Source: Prevotella sp. (GTDB lineage Bacteria; Bacteroidota; Bacteroidia; Bacteroidales; Bacteroidaceae). From it: DNA of 64,000 nt. Of the stretch, positions 19,012 to 29,480 are shown piece by piece (position 1 is the first letter of the stretch; each line of letters begins with the position of its first letter). The notes below the pieces were generated by a model. That model had not been told where the DNA came from. It worked only from the letters and a program-made list of their open reading frames with translations, and did no database searches. A program made the translations under genes and the position numbers. The DNA lies in contig JAJPYN010000018.1 of the NCBI GenBank assembly GCA_021204905.1, positions 88,296 through 152,295 of the forward strand, read 5' to 3'.

Positions 19012-20904
19012 TTATTCCAAATAGGTGTAGCCGTAAAGTCCCGCGCGGTAGTTGCTGACGAACTCCTTACCCTCTTCGGGCGTGATCTTGCCCTCCTTGA
19101 TGGCTTTCGTAACCCATATCTCAAGCCGGCGCACGAGGCGTTTGTGGTCGTACTGCACGTAAGCCAGCACGTCGGCAATGGTCTCGCCGTCGATGATTTT
19201 ATCAATCGTGTAGCCGTCGTCGTCCACCGAGATATGCGCGGCATTGGTAAACCCGAACAGGTTGTGGGCGCTGCCGAGGATCTCCTGATAGGCGCCGGTG
19301 AGGAACACGCCGATGTAATACGGTTCGCCCGGGCGCAGCTCGTGGAGCGGCAGGTAGTTGGTTTGCTGCACGCCGTTGACGTATGTCGACACCTTGCCGT
19401 CGCTGTCGCAGGTGATGTCTTGTATCTGTGCGGAGCAGGTGGGCTTCTCGTTCAGGCGCGAGATAGGCATGATGGGGAACATCTGGTCGATGCCCCACGA
19501 GTCGGGCATGCTTTGGAACAGCGAGAAGTTACAGAAGTATTTATCCGCCATCTGCTTGTCTATGGTGCGCAGTTCGTCGGGGACATGCTTCTGATGGTGC
19601 GCCAGTTCGGCCACCTCATGGCATATCGCCCAATAGAGCGATTCTATCTGCGCGCGGGTCTTGAGGTCGATAATGCCGTGCTGGAATAAATCTAATGCTT
19701 CCTGGCGAATATCCTCCGCGTCGTGCCAATCCTCGAGCATGGAGCGCGTGGAGAGGTTGTCCCACACCTCCGTCAGGTCGTGCACGAGCTTGTGATCGCT
19801 CTCGCTTGCCTCGAAATCCTCGTGCATCTTCTTCACCGAGACGCTCTCTAAAGCCTCCACGATGAGTACGGCGTGATGGGCAGCAAGCGAGCGGCCGCCC
19901 TCGGTGATTATGTTCGGATGAGGAATATTGTTTTCGTTGGCAGCCTCGACGAAGGTGTCCACGCAGTCGTTGACGTACTCCTGAATGGAGTAGTTGACCG
20001 ACGACTCCGAGTTGGACGACCGTGTGCCGTCGTAATCCACGCCGAGCCCGCCGCCGCAATCGACAAATTCGATGTTGAAGCCCATCGCCCGAAGCTGAAC
20101 GTAATATTGCGCAGCCTCGCGCAGGGCGGACGAGATACGGCGTATCTTCGTTATCTGCGAACCGATGTGGAAGTGCATTAGTTTCAGACAGTCCTTCATC
20201 CCCATCTCTTCGAGCAGCTGTAATGCCTCGAGCAGTTCGGAGGAGTTGAGCCCGAATTTCGACGCGTCGCCGCCGCTCTCCTGCCACTTGCCCGCGCCGG
20301 ACGCCGCAAGCTTGAGACGCACGCCGAGCGTAGGCCGCACGCCCATCTTTGCCGCCGTCTCGGCGATAATCTTCACTTCGGGCAACTTCTCTATGACGTG
20401 GAAAATGCGCTTGCCCATCTTCTGCGCAAGAAGGGCCATCTCGATGTAGTTCTTGTCCTTGTGGCCGTTGCAGATGATGATGCTGTCGGAGTCCATGTGA
20501 GTGGCTAAAACGGCGTGCAGCTCAGGCTTCGAACCAGCCTCCAGACCGATGTTATACTTCGCGCCGTGAGAGATAATCTCCTCCACGACGGGGCGCATCT
20601 GGTTGACCTTTATAGGGAACACGATGTAGTTCTCCGCCTTGTAGTCGTATTCCTTCGCGGCCTTCTCGAAACAGGCGGAGGTCGACTGTATTCGCGAGTC
20701 GAGGATGTCGGGGAACCGGAGTATCATCGGCGCGCTGATATGCCGCGACTCCAGCTCGTCGACAAGTTCCTTCAGGTCGACCTGCACGTTGTCCTTGTGG
20801 GGCGAACAATAAACGTTGCCCTTCTCGTTGATGCCGAAATAATTCACGCCCCAACCCTTGATGTTGTAGAGCTCCTTTGAGTCTTCAATGGTCCACTTCT
20901 TCAT
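19012..20904 (-). CDS. speA: Biosynthetic arginine decarboxylase
   Basis: YFGINEKGNVYCSP, VFPIKVNQMRPVVEEI, LMHFHIGSQI, FVDCGGGLGVDYDGT. Confidence 0.95.
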   Translation of the reverse strand: MKKWTIEDSKELYNIKGWGVNYFGINEKGNVYCSPHKDNVQVDLKELVDELESRHISAPMILRFPDILDSRIQSTSACFEKAAKEYDYKAENYIVFPIKVNQMRPVVEEIISHGAKYNIGLEAGSKPELHAVLATHMDSDSIIICNGHKDKNYIEMALLAQKMGKRIFHVIEKLPEVKIIAETAAKMGVRPTLGVRLKLAASGAGKWQESGGDASKFGLNSSELLEALQLLEEMGMKDCLKLMHFHIGSQITKIRRISSALREAAQYYVQLRAMGFNIEFVDCGGGLGVDYDGTRSSNSESSVNYSIQEYVNDCVDTFVEAANENNIPHPNIITEGGRSLAAHHAVLIVEALESVSVKKMHEDFEASESDHKLVHDLTEVWDNLSTRSMLEDWHDAEDIRQEALDLFQHGIIDLKTRAQIESLYWAICHEVAELAHHQKHVPDELRTIDKQMADKYFCNFSLFQSMPDSWGIDQMFPIMPISRLNEKPTCSAQIQDITCDSDGKVSTYVNGVQQTNYLPLHELRPGEPYYIGVFLTGAYQEILGSAHNLFGFTNAAHISVDDDGYTIDKIIDGETIADVLAYVQYDHKRLVRRLEIWVTKAIKEGKITPEEGKEFVSNYRAGLYGYTYLE

Positions 20905-20919
20905 GTTACTGCTGTCGAT

Positions 20920-21480
20920 TTAGTGAATGGATATCGTTTCTTTCCGCTGAACGTCTATGCCGAGCATCGCGCTGATCTTCGCCGCATGCGCCGCCACCTT
21001 GCCGGAGTTGTCCATAAGGTTCACGTCAAGCACGTGCTTCGCCTTGCTGTAAAAGGCCTCGCGCGCGGCGAGCTGCTCTTGGATGAACGCCCTCGTCTCT
21101 TCTTCCGTCTTGCCGAGCAACAACGGCCGCACGCCCTTGCCCATTTTCAGGTGGCACATAAGCACTTCCGGCGAAGCTTTAAGATAAACCGTCTCGCCCT
21201 GCCGGTTGAGGTAATCCATGTTGTCGAAGAAGCACGGGGTGCCGCCGCCGCAACTGATGACGACGTTCTCAAACTCCGCCACCTCGTGGAGCATGTTGTG
21301 CTCTATCTGTCGGAAACCCTCTTCGCCGCGCTCGTCGAAAATGGCCTTCACCGTGCGCCGCATGCGCGTCTCGATATACCAGTCGAGGTCGTAGAAAGCG
21401 AGGCCGAGCAGCTTGGCCAACTCGCGGCCGACGATGGTCTTGCCGGCACCCATGTAACCGATGATGATGATGCGCGTCAT
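20920..21480 (-). CDS. aroK: Shikimate kinase
   Basis: GYMGAGKTIVGRELAKLLGLAFYDLDWYIE; CGGGTPCF. Confidence 0.9.
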   Translation of the reverse strand: MTRIIIIGYMGAGKTIVGRELAKLLGLAFYDLDWYIETRMRRTVKAIFDERGEEGFRQIEHNMLHEVAEFENVVISCGGGTPCFFDNMDYLNRQGETVYLKASPEVLMCHLKMGKGVRPLLLGKTEEETRAFIQEQLAAREAFYSKAKHVLDVNLMDNSGKVAAHAAKISAMLGIDVQRKETISIH

Positions 21481-21523
21481 TTGCCTGATTCCGACTTTAT
21501 TTTAAGATAAACCTGCTTTTAAA

Positions 21524-21655
21524 ATGAACCTTATTTGTTACTAAGATGAACTTTATTTGTTGCTAAGACGAACCTTATTTGTTGCTAAGACGAACCTTAT
21601 TTGTTGCTAAGACGAACTTTATTTGTTGCTAAGACGAACTTTATTTGTTGCTAAG
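21524..21655. repeat. Tandem repeat, 22-nt unit (acgaaccttatttgttgctaag), six copies
   Basis: Direct reading of six consecutive 22-nt units with few substitutions, plus degenerate flanking units. Confidence 0.95.
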
Positions 21656-21666
21656 ACGAATCTTGC

Positions 21667-24018
21667 TCATTTCGCTCTCCTTGCGCGCGGGGTGCGTTTG
21701 CCCGTTGCCCCGCCTTTGTCCTGAGCCTCTTTGATGATTGCGCGGCATTCGTCCTCAGTCAAAGCTGCGGCGTTCTCCTGCTGCTTCTTCGGGATGCGGT
21801 AGTTCTTGCCGCCGCAAGCGAGGTAAGGCCCGTAGCGACCGTTGATAATCTCTATCTGAGGCTCGTTTGCGAACGTTTTGATATGCCGCTGCGCCTCTTT
21901 CTCTTTCTTCTCGGCAATAAGCTTTTCGGCCGTAGCGAGCGTTACGGTGAACGGGTCTTCGGTCGACGGAAGCGACGTGAACTGCTTGTCGTAAAGGATG
22001 TACGGCCCGAAGCGCCCGACGTTCGCCACCACTTCCTTGCCGTCGATAAGGCCCACGATGCGCGGCAGACGCAGCAGCTCCAACGCCTCGCCGAGCGTGA
22101 TGGTCTCCATCGTCTTGTCCTTTGGCAGCTGCACGAAGCGCGGTTTCTCCTCGTCGCCCGCCGCACCGATCTGCACCACCGGTCCGTAGCGCCCTATCTT
22201 GACGAACACCGTTTTGCCGGACTTGGGGTCAACGCCCAGTTCGCGCTCGCCGGGTTTGTGCTCTTGGCGGGTTTGAATGACGCTCTCGATCTCGGGTTCG
22301 AAGTCGGTCCAAAACTCTTTAAGCATCGTCTGCCAAGCCAGTTCGCCGCCGGCGATGGCATCGAATTTCTCTTCAACGTTGGCCGTGAAATTATAGTCCA
22401 TAATGTCGGGAAAACTGTCCATAAGGAAGTCGTTGACAACAATCCCGACATCCGTCGGCAGCAGCTTGCCCTTGTCGCGGCCGGCAATCTCTTTCTTCGT
22501 GCTCTGCGTGACGGCGCCGCCTTTGAGCGTCAGCACGGAGTAGGGCCGCTCCGCACCTTTGTCCTCGCCGCGTTTGACATATTCGCGCTGCTGGATGGTG
22601 CTGATGGTCGGCGCGTATGTTGACGGCCGGCCTATGCCGAGCTCCTCCATTTTCTTGACAAGCGTCGCCTCGGTGTAACGCTGCGGCCCTTGCGTGAAGC
22701 GCTCCGTGGCGGTGATCTCCTTGCGCAAGAGGTTCTCGTTCGCGGTTAACTGCGGCAAAAGGCGCGCCGTGTCTTCCGCATTGTCGGCCTCGTCGTCGAC
22801 GGACTCGCGGTAAACTTTCAGAAAGCCGTCGAAGAGCACAGCCTCGCCCGTGGCCGTAAAGGAATAATTCGCGCCGCTGACGGCAATCTCCGCCGTGGTC
22901 TTCTCCATCTGCGCGTCGGCCATCTGCGAGGCGAGCGTGCGCTTGCGGATGAGGTCGTAAAGGCGCTGCTCCTGCACCGTGCCGGCAATCTCGCGGCGGT
23001 TGATATAAGCCGGGCGGATGGCCTCGTGAGCCTCCTGCGCACCCCGCGTGTGCGTCTTATAGTTGCGCGGACGACTGTAATTCTCGCCGAACGTGCCCGC
23101 AATTTCTTCTTTGCAGGCGTTGATGCAGAAGCTCGACAGATTAACGCTGTCGGTGCGCATATACGTGATGAGTCCGCTCTCGTAAAGGCTCTGCGCCACA
23201 CGCATCGTCTGCACTACGGAGAAGCCGAGTTTGCGCGCCGCCTCCTGCTGCAGGGTCGAGGTGGTGAACGGCGGGGCGGGCGTGCGCTTCAAGGGTTTCT
23301 TCGCCACGGAGACAACGGTGAATGTTGCGTCTTTGCACTGTTCGAGGAAAGCCTTCGCCTCGTCCGCAGTTTGAAATTTATGGCTCACCTCGGCGTGAAT
23401 GTCCTGCTTCGTGTCGCCGGCCTGCTTAGTAAACACTGCCGAGACGCGGTAATGCGCCTCCGAGGTGAAAGCCCTCACTTCGCGCTCGCGCTCGACGATA
23501 AGCCTTACCGCCACGCTCTGCACGCGCCCTGCCGACAGCGCCGGCTTCACCTTGCGCCACAGCACCGGCGAGAGCTTGAAGCCCACGATGCGGTCGAGGA
23601 TGCGGCGTGCCTGCTGCGCGTCGACGAGGCTCATGTTTATCCGCCGCGGGTTGTCTATCGCGTTAAGTATGGCCGGCTTCGTAATCTCGTGAAACACAAT
23701 GCGTTTCGTCTGTTCCTTGTCCAAGCCGAGCACCTCCTGCAAGTGCCACGCGATGGCCTCTCCCTCGCGGTCCTCATCGGAGGCGAGCCACACCTGCTTC
23801 ACCTTCTTTGCTGCGGCGAGCAGGCCGTCGACCACCTTTTTCTTGTCCGCAGGGATCTCGTAGCAAGCCTCGAGCGTGTCCATGTCGACGCTGATCTCTT
23901 TCTTTTTAAGGTCGCGGATGTGGCCGTAGCTCGACATCACCTTGTAGTCTTCCCCCAAAAATTTCTCTATCGTTTTCGCCTTCGCGGGGCTCTCCACAAT
24001 CACCAAATTCTCTTGCAT
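21667..24018 (-). CDS. topA: DNA topoisomerase I
   Basis: MQENLVIVESPAKAKTIEKFLGEDYKVMSSYGHIRDL, ESGLITYMRTDSVNLS; start corrected to internal Met. Confidence 0.95.
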   Translation of the reverse strand: MQENLVIVESPAKAKTIEKFLGEDYKVMSSYGHIRDLKKKEISVDMDTLEACYEIPADKKKVVDGLLAAAKKVKQVWLASDEDREGEAIAWHLQEVLGLDKEQTKRIVFHEITKPAILNAIDNPRRINMSLVDAQQARRILDRIVGFKLSPVLWRKVKPALSAGRVQSVAVRLIVEREREVRAFTSEAHYRVSAVFTKQAGDTKQDIHAEVSHKFQTADEAKAFLEQCKDATFTVVSVAKKPLKRTPAPPFTTSTLQQEAARKLGFSVVQTMRVAQSLYESGLITYMRTDSVNLSSFCINACKEEIAGTFGENYSRPRNYKTHTRGAQEAHEAIRPAYINRREIAGTVQEQRLYDLIRKRTLASQMADAQMEKTTAEIAVSGANYSFTATGEAVLFDGFLKVYRESVDDEADNAEDTARLLPQLTANENLLRKEITATERFTQGPQRYTEATLVKKMEELGIGRPSTYAPTISTIQQREYVKRGEDKGAERPYSVLTLKGGAVTQSTKKEIAGRDKGKLLPTDVGIVVNDFLMDSFPDIMDYNFTANVEEKFDAIAGGELAWQTMLKEFWTDFEPEIESVIQTRQEHKPGERELGVDPKSGKTVFVKIGRYGPVVQIGAAGDEEKPRFVQLPKDKTMETITLGEALELLRLPRIVGLIDGKEVVANVGRFGPYILYDKQFTSLPSTEDPFTVTLATAEKLIAEKKEKEAQRHIKTFANEPQIEIINGRYGPYLACGGKNYRIPKKQQENAAALTEDECRAIIKEAQDKGGATGKRTPRARRAK

Positions 24019-24227
24019 AACTCGCTGAATAAGCTTTGATTTTTCCGACCGGCAAAAGTAAGGAAAACTTTTCAACCACATTATTATACGCGCGCTTTTT
24101 TTCTTTTTTAGCAAATGGCCGCAACTGTCCGGACGGCTGTAAAGAAAGTGCAACCAACCGATTTTTCGGCGTTTTCTTTGTTATTTGCCCGGCGACGTTT
24201 ATCTTTGCAAAAGAGTTGGTTTGAACG

Positions 24228-24311
24228 GCTGCGATGTTGGAATGGTAGACAAGGCAGACTTAAAATCTTCTGCCCGTTTCGGGCGTGCGGGTTCGAGTCC
24301 CGCTCGCAGCA
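24228..24311 (+). tRNA. tRNA-Leu (TAA anticodon)
   Basis: Acceptor GCTGCGA/TCGCAGC, anticodon loop CTTAAAA, long variable arm, GGTTCGAGTCC T-loop. Confidence 0.92.
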
Positions 24312-24339
24312 CACGTTGAGACTACTAACAATTAAAGAT

Positions 24340-24475
24340 ACAAATTACAGTTGGAACTATTAAGCACAATTTGAATTAATTACAGTTGAAAGTACTAATC
24401 ACAATTGAAATAATTACAGTCGGAACTACTAATTACAATTAAAGGCATTAATCACAGTTGACACCACTATTTATC
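24340..24475. repeat. Degenerate tandem repeats of (AC)TAATTACAGTTGAAA-type units
   Basis: Repeated attacagttg / atcacaattg / attacaatta units in the gap downstream of tRNA-Leu. Confidence 0.6.
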
Positions 24476-24501
24476 ATTCACTTTTTATACAAATTACACT
24501 T

Positions 24502-26181
24502 ATGCGCAAAGTATTATTTTTCAGTATCATTGCTCTTTCGGCAATCGTTCTTTCCGCTTGCTCAAGCAAGTTGGGCGAGCTCTCGGCGGACAACTTCACG
24601 GTAACGCCGAACCCGCTCGAGACACAGGCCGGACAGGTGCCCGCCACCATCGCCGGCGTCTTCCCGGAGAAGTACCTCAAGAAGAAGGCTGTCATCACCG
24701 TTACCCCCGAGCTGCGTTACGGCACAAGCGACGCCGCGCAGGGTGCCGGCGCAACATTCCAAGGCGAGAAGGTGCTGGGCAACAACCAGACCATCTCCTA
24801 CCGTCTCGGCGGCCGCTACACGATGAACACCGCGTTCACCTATGTGCCTGAGATGCAGAAGAGCGACATGTACCTCACGTTCGCAGCCAAGGTGGGCAAG
24901 AAAACAGTTACCGTGCCCGATGTGAAAGTGGCCGTGGGCGTCATCGCAACGTCGGAGCTGTACAAAGCCACCATCCTCGCCGACGGAGGCATTCTCGCCG
25001 CTGACTCGTTCCAGCGCATCACCTCGCAGCAGCAGGAGGCGAACATCAAATTCCTTGTAAATCAGGCGAATATCCGCAAGTCGGAGCTCGAGAGCAATTC
25101 CGTGCAAGACTTCGTGGCAATGCTCAAACAGATCAACGAAGATCAGGAGCGGCTCGCCATCCAAAACGTTGAGATTCAGGCTTATGCATCGCCCGAGGGC
25201 GGCTTCGAATACAACGACAAGCTCTCCGCCAAGCGCCAGAATTCCACGGAGGATTATGTTGCTTCGACGCTCAGCGCAGCCAATGTGCAGACCGATGTCG
25301 ACGCGCATTACACCGCGCAGGACTGGGAAGGCTTTAAGGCGCTTGTCGAGGTGAGCGACATCCAAGACAAAGACGTCATCATCCGCGTGCTCGAGATGTA
25401 TCAGGATCCCGAAGAGCGCGAGCAGCAGATACGCAACCTCAGCGAGGGCTTCCAGGAGTTGAAGGAAGGTATCCTGCCCGAACTGCGCCGCTCGAGAATG
25501 ATCATCAACTACAATGTTGTCGGCCGTTCCGACGAAGAGCTTGTGCAGCAGTTTAACGACGATCCGTCGGTGCTCAGCCTCGAAGAACTGCTTTACACCG
25601 CCACGCTCGTCGACGATAACGCCACGAAGACCGCCATCTACAAGCAGGCTGCCGACACCTATCGCGGCGACGCGCGCGCTTACAACAACCTCGCGTCAAT
25701 GGCGCTTCTCGACGGCGATGTTTCTTCGGCAAAGAGCTATCTGTCGCAGGCCATCAGCATCGACCCGACATCGGCAGAGGCTTACGCCAACCGCGGCTTG
25801 ATCGAGCTCATCGACGGCGATAAGGAGAATGCCGAACTCGACATCGCGAAAGCTACAACGCTCGGCGACGTAAGCTATGCGCAAGGCGTGCTCGAGATCA
25901 GCAAGGGCAACTACTCCGAAGCGGCATCCATCCTCGACGGCAAGAACACGAACAGCACCGCTCTGGCGCAACTGCTCAACAAGGACTACGCTTCGGCGGT
26001 TAACACCCTCGACAACGCAACGAACAAAGGTGCGCTCAACACCTATCTCCACGCCGTCGTAGCGGCCCGCAACGGCAATAAATATGCCACGGGATCCTAC
26101 CTCAAAGAGGCGCTCGAGCAAGACCCGGCACTCAAAGATTACGCCGACAACGACCTCGAACTGGCCATCTTGAAGAACTAA
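24502..26181 (+). CDS. Lipoprotein with OmpA-like and TPR-like segments
   Basis: Lipobox LSACSS, QAYASPEGGFEYNDKLSAKRQ (OmpA-like), TPR-like ADTYRGDARAYNNLASMALLDGDV. Confidence 0.7.
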   Translation: MRKVLFFSIIALSAIVLSACSSKLGELSADNFTVTPNPLETQAGQVPATIAGVFPEKYLKKKAVITVTPELRYGTSDAAQGAGATFQGEKVLGNNQTISYRLGGRYTMNTAFTYVPEMQKSDMYLTFAAKVGKKTVTVPDVKVAVGVIATSELYKATILADGGILAADSFQRITSQQQEANIKFLVNQANIRKSELESNSVQDFVAMLKQINEDQERLAIQNVEIQAYASPEGGFEYNDKLSAKRQNSTEDYVASTLSAANVQTDVDAHYTAQDWEGFKALVEVSDIQDKDVIIRVLEMYQDPEEREQQIRNLSEGFQELKEGILPELRRSRMIINYNVVGRSDEELVQQFNDDPSVLSLEELLYTATLVDDNATKTAIYKQAADTYRGDARAYNNLASMALLDGDVSSAKSYLSQAISIDPTSAEAYANRGLIELIDGDKENAELDIAKATTLGDVSYAQGVLEISKGNYSEAASILDGKNTNSTALAQLLNKDYASAVNTLDNATNKGALNTYLHAVVAARNGNKYATGSYLKEALEQDPALKDYADNDLELAILKN

Positions 26182-26198
26182 CTCACGATGCCCTTTTG

Positions 26199-27209
26199 AT
26201 GGGGAGAATCGCAACATTCTTACTGCTCACCCTGGTTCTGGCCGCGTGCGGCACGGACGGCGGAACGTTCAAAATCAACGGCCGCTTGCTCAACCTTAAC
26301 CAGGGTGAGTTTTACGTCTACAGTCCCGACGGCGTCATCGACGGCATCGACACCATGTTCGTTGTCGCCGGACGCTTCGGCTATAAGGGTTCGTGCGACG
26401 AAAGCGGCACGCTCGTCATCGTGTTCCCGAACTTCTCCGAACAGCCTGTCTTCGTCGAACCGGGAAAGAACATCAAGGTCAGCGGCGACGTGTCGCACTT
26501 GAAGGAGTTGAAGGTAACCGGCACGGCGGAAAACAAGCTGATGAACGCCTTTCGCGAAAAGGTGAAAGATGCCGAACCGAAGGACATCCCCGCGCTGGCG
26601 GAGGCGTTTGTGAAGGAGCACCCCGCGAGCCTCGCCGCACTGTATCTCATCAACAGATATTTCATTCGCAACGGCGAACCCGATTACGCCTCGGCCGCCG
26701 GTCTGATGCAGATCTGTCTCGACGCGCAACCCGGCAACGGCCGCCTCAAACAGGACCTGCAAAAAATTAAAGCGCGCGCAGCAACGTCCGTCGGTTGCAA
26801 ATTGCCGGCCTTCCGCGCCGTAACCATCGACGGCGACACGCTCACCGACAAGCAGTTCTCGAAGGGCACGGCGGTAATCTACGCGTGGGCGTCGTCCGAC
26901 TTCGAGAGTTGCAACATCCAGCGCGCGCTCAACGGCAAGGACAATCTCCGCGCGCTCGGCATCTGTCTCGACCCGTCAATAAACGACTGCCGCCGTATCC
27001 TGACGCGCGACAAGATCGGCACCGACATCGTTTGCGACAGCCTCGCCTTCGACGGCAGCCTTGTTAACCTGCTGGGTTTCAGCGCTTTAACGGAAAACAT
27101 CATCATCGAAAACGGCAAGATCACCGCGCGGAGCCTGTCGGCACAAGAGATGCGCAAACGCTTTCCGGCAACTAACGCCCCGACAAACATGCCCTTGCGC
27201 GAACGCTAA
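26199..27209 (+). CDS. Lipoprotein, DUF4369/thioredoxin-like
   Basis: Lipobox LAACGT, FKINGRLLNLNQGEFYVYSPDG; thioredoxin-like C-terminus. Confidence 0.6.
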   Translation: MGRIATFLLLTLVLAACGTDGGTFKINGRLLNLNQGEFYVYSPDGVIDGIDTMFVVAGRFGYKGSCDESGTLVIVFPNFSEQPVFVEPGKNIKVSGDVSHLKELKVTGTAENKLMNAFREKVKDAEPKDIPALAEAFVKEHPASLAALYLINRYFIRNGEPDYASAAGLMQICLDAQPGNGRLKQDLQKIKARAATSVGCKLPAFRAVTIDGDTLTDKQFSKGTAVIYAWASSDFESCNIQRALNGKDNLRALGICLDPSINDCRRILTRDKIGTDIVCDSLAFDGSLVNLLGFSALTENIIIENGKITARSLSAQEMRKRFPATNAPTNMPLRER

Positions 27210-27224
27210 AAATTTATCCGAATT

Positions 27225-28766
27225 ATGCTCGTTAAAACATATTGCGCCGCCGTCAACGGTCTGCAAGTAACCACCATCACCATCGAAGTGAGCATCACCG
27301 GCGGCGTGATGTACCATTTCACCGGCCTGGGCGACACCGCCGTGAAAGAAGGCCGCGACCGCATCAACGCCGCGCTGCAACACATCGGCTTCCGCTTCCC
27401 CAAAGGCGACATCACGGTGAACATGGCGCCGGCCGACCTGCGCAAAGAAGGCAGCGCGTTCGACCTGCCCCTCGCCATCGGCCTCCTTGTAGCTAATGAG
27501 AACATCGTCGTTGACGACCTCGCGAAATACGTCATGGTGGGCGAGCTCGGCCTCGACGGGAAGCTGCAACCGGTGAAAGGCGCGCTGCCCATCGCCATCG
27601 GCGCGAAGAAAGAAGGGTTTAAGGCGTTGATTGTGCCCGAAGAAAACGTGAAGGAAGCGGCGGTGGTCAGCGGCCTCGACGTGTACGGCATGGCCTCGCT
27701 CGGCGACGTCATCTGCCTGCTCACGGGCAAAGAGCATTTCGAACCGTGCGTCATCGACATCGAGAGCGAGTTCCTCCGCCAGCAATGCCGGTTCCCCTTG
27801 GATTTCGCCGACGTGCGCGGACAGGAGAATGTGCGGCGCGCAATGGAGGTGGCGGCGGCAGGAGGCCATAACATCATCATGGTGGGTCCTCCCGGAAGCG
27901 GTAAGTCGATGATTGCCAAGCGGTTACCTTCAATCCTGCCGCCGTTGTCGTTAGCCGAGAGCCTCGAGACCACGCAAATCCATTCCGTCGCGGGCAAGCT
28001 CAAAGGCGGCGTGTCGCTCATCATGCAACGACCGTTCCGCTCGCCCCATCACACCATCTCCGAAGTGGCGCTTGTCGGCGGCGGCGCCACGCCCCAGCCC
28101 GGCGAGATCAGTCTTGCGCACAACGGCGTGCTGTTCCTCGACGAGCTGCCGGAATTTAATAAAGCGACGCTCGAGGTGCTGCGCCAACCGCTTGAAGACA
28201 GGAAGATAAGCATCTCGCGCGCGAAGTACGCCACCGAATTCCCGTGCTCGTTTATGTTCGTAGCGTCGATGAACCCCTGCCCTTGCGGCTACCACGGCGA
28301 CCCCACCCACCAGTGCGTGTGCACGCCCGGCCAGATACAGCGTTACATGAGTAAGATCAGCGGTCCGTTGATGGACCGTATCGACCTGCAAATAGAGGTT
28401 ACGCCCGTGCCGTTTAAAGATATTTCAAGCCGGCCCGAAGGCGAACCCAGCGCAACGATCCGCGAACGTGTGATGCGCGCGCGGAAGGTGCAGGAAGAGC
28501 GTTTCAAGGACGATGCCGCCGTGCATTGCAATGCGCAGATGAGCGAGAAAATGATCCACCTCTACGCCGAACCCGACGCCGCCGGCCTCGAGATGTTGCG
28601 CGTGGCGATGCAGCGGTTGTCGCTCTCGGCAAGGGCTTACTCGCGCATACTCAAAGTGGCGCGCACCATCGCCGACCTCGACGGCAGCGAAAATGTGTTG
28701 CCCTACCATCTCTCCGAGGCCATCGGCTACCGCAACCTCGACCGCGCCAACTGGGCCGAGCTGTGA
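27225..28766 (+). CDS. YifB/ComM family Mg-chelatase-like AAA+ protein
   Basis: N-terminal Lon-like fold, VGPPGSGKSMIAKRLPSILPP, FRSPHHTISEVALVGGG. Confidence 0.93.
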   Translation: MLVKTYCAAVNGLQVTTITIEVSITGGVMYHFTGLGDTAVKEGRDRINAALQHIGFRFPKGDITVNMAPADLRKEGSAFDLPLAIGLLVANENIVVDDLAKYVMVGELGLDGKLQPVKGALPIAIGAKKEGFKALIVPEENVKEAAVVSGLDVYGMASLGDVICLLTGKEHFEPCVIDIESEFLRQQCRFPLDFADVRGQENVRRAMEVAAAGGHNIIMVGPPGSGKSMIAKRLPSILPPLSLAESLETTQIHSVAGKLKGGVSLIMQRPFRSPHHTISEVALVGGGATPQPGEISLAHNGVLFLDELPEFNKATLEVLRQPLEDRKISISRAKYATEFPCSFMFVASMNPCPCGYHGDPTHQCVCTPGQIQRYMSKISGPLMDRIDLQIEVTPVPFKDISSRPEGEPSATIRERVMRARKVQEERFKDDAAVHCNAQMSEKMIHLYAEPDAAGLEMLRVAMQRLSLSARAYSRILKVARTIADLDGSENVLPYHLSEAIGYRNLDRANWAEL

Positions 28767-28769
28767 GCT

Positions 28770-29480
28770 ATGGTTTTAACTGACGTCAGCATCGGTTACG
28801 CCTCGCACGCCATCGCTTCCGGCATTTCCTTCCGGCTCGCACGCGGCACGCTGAACTGCCTCATCGGACCCAACGGTTGCGGCAAGAGCACGCTGCTCCG
28901 CACCATCGCCTTTCTTCAAAAACCGCTCGCCGGCAATATCTTTTTCGAAGGGCAAAATCTCGCTTTGTTGGACAGGAAACAGCTGGCGCAAACCGTCGGC
29001 ATCGTGCTCACCGGCCGCATCGACGCGCAGCACCTCACCGCCGGCGAACTGGCCGCGATGGGCCGCATGCCTTACACCGGTTTCTTCGGCACGCTTTCTT
29101 CCGAAGACAAGGAGATTGTGCGCCGCGCAATGGCCATCACCGGCATCACGCATTTGGCCGAAAGGGCAATAGGCACGCTCAGCGACGGCGAATATCAGAA
29201 GGCGGTCATCGCCAAGACGCTCGCGCAAGAAACGCCGGTCATCCTCCTCGACGAGCCGACGGCTTTCCTCGATTACGCCGGCAAGGTCGACCTGATGTTT
29301 GCGATAAAAAAGCTGTGCCGCGACGAGCGCAAGACGGTGCTGATGTCCACGCACGACGTCAACCTTGCCCTGCGCCTCGCCGACGAGATATTCCTTTTTT
29401 CCGAAGGCAAAATCCGGCAAAGCAAACAAGAATCCGACGTCAGGCAGTTCGTCGGCAATCGCGCCGCAGCCTTTCTTTAA
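28770..29480 (+). CDS. ABC transporter ATP-binding protein (FecE-like)
   Basis: GPNGCGKSTLLRTIAFL, LSDGEYQKAVIAKTLAQETPVILLDEPTAFLD. Confidence 0.88.
   Translation: MVLTDVSIGYASHAIASGISFRLARGTLNCLIGPNGCGKSTLLRTIAFLQKPLAGNIFFEGQNLALLDRKQLAQTVGIVLTGRIDAQHLTAGELAAMGRMPYTGFFGTLSSEDKEIVRRAMAITGITHLAERAIGTLSDGEYQKAVIAKTLAQETPVILLDEPTAFLDYAGKVDLMFAIKKLCRDERKTVLMSTHDVNLALRLADEIFLFSEGKIRQSKQESDVRQFVGNRAAAFL

Noticed and set aside
21524-21655. Possible CRISPR array
   Set aside because: Repeats are contiguous 22-nt units without spacers and no cas genes are present.
24562-25365. 267-aa antisense ORF
   Set aside because: Antisense to a convincing lipoprotein CDS; spurious.
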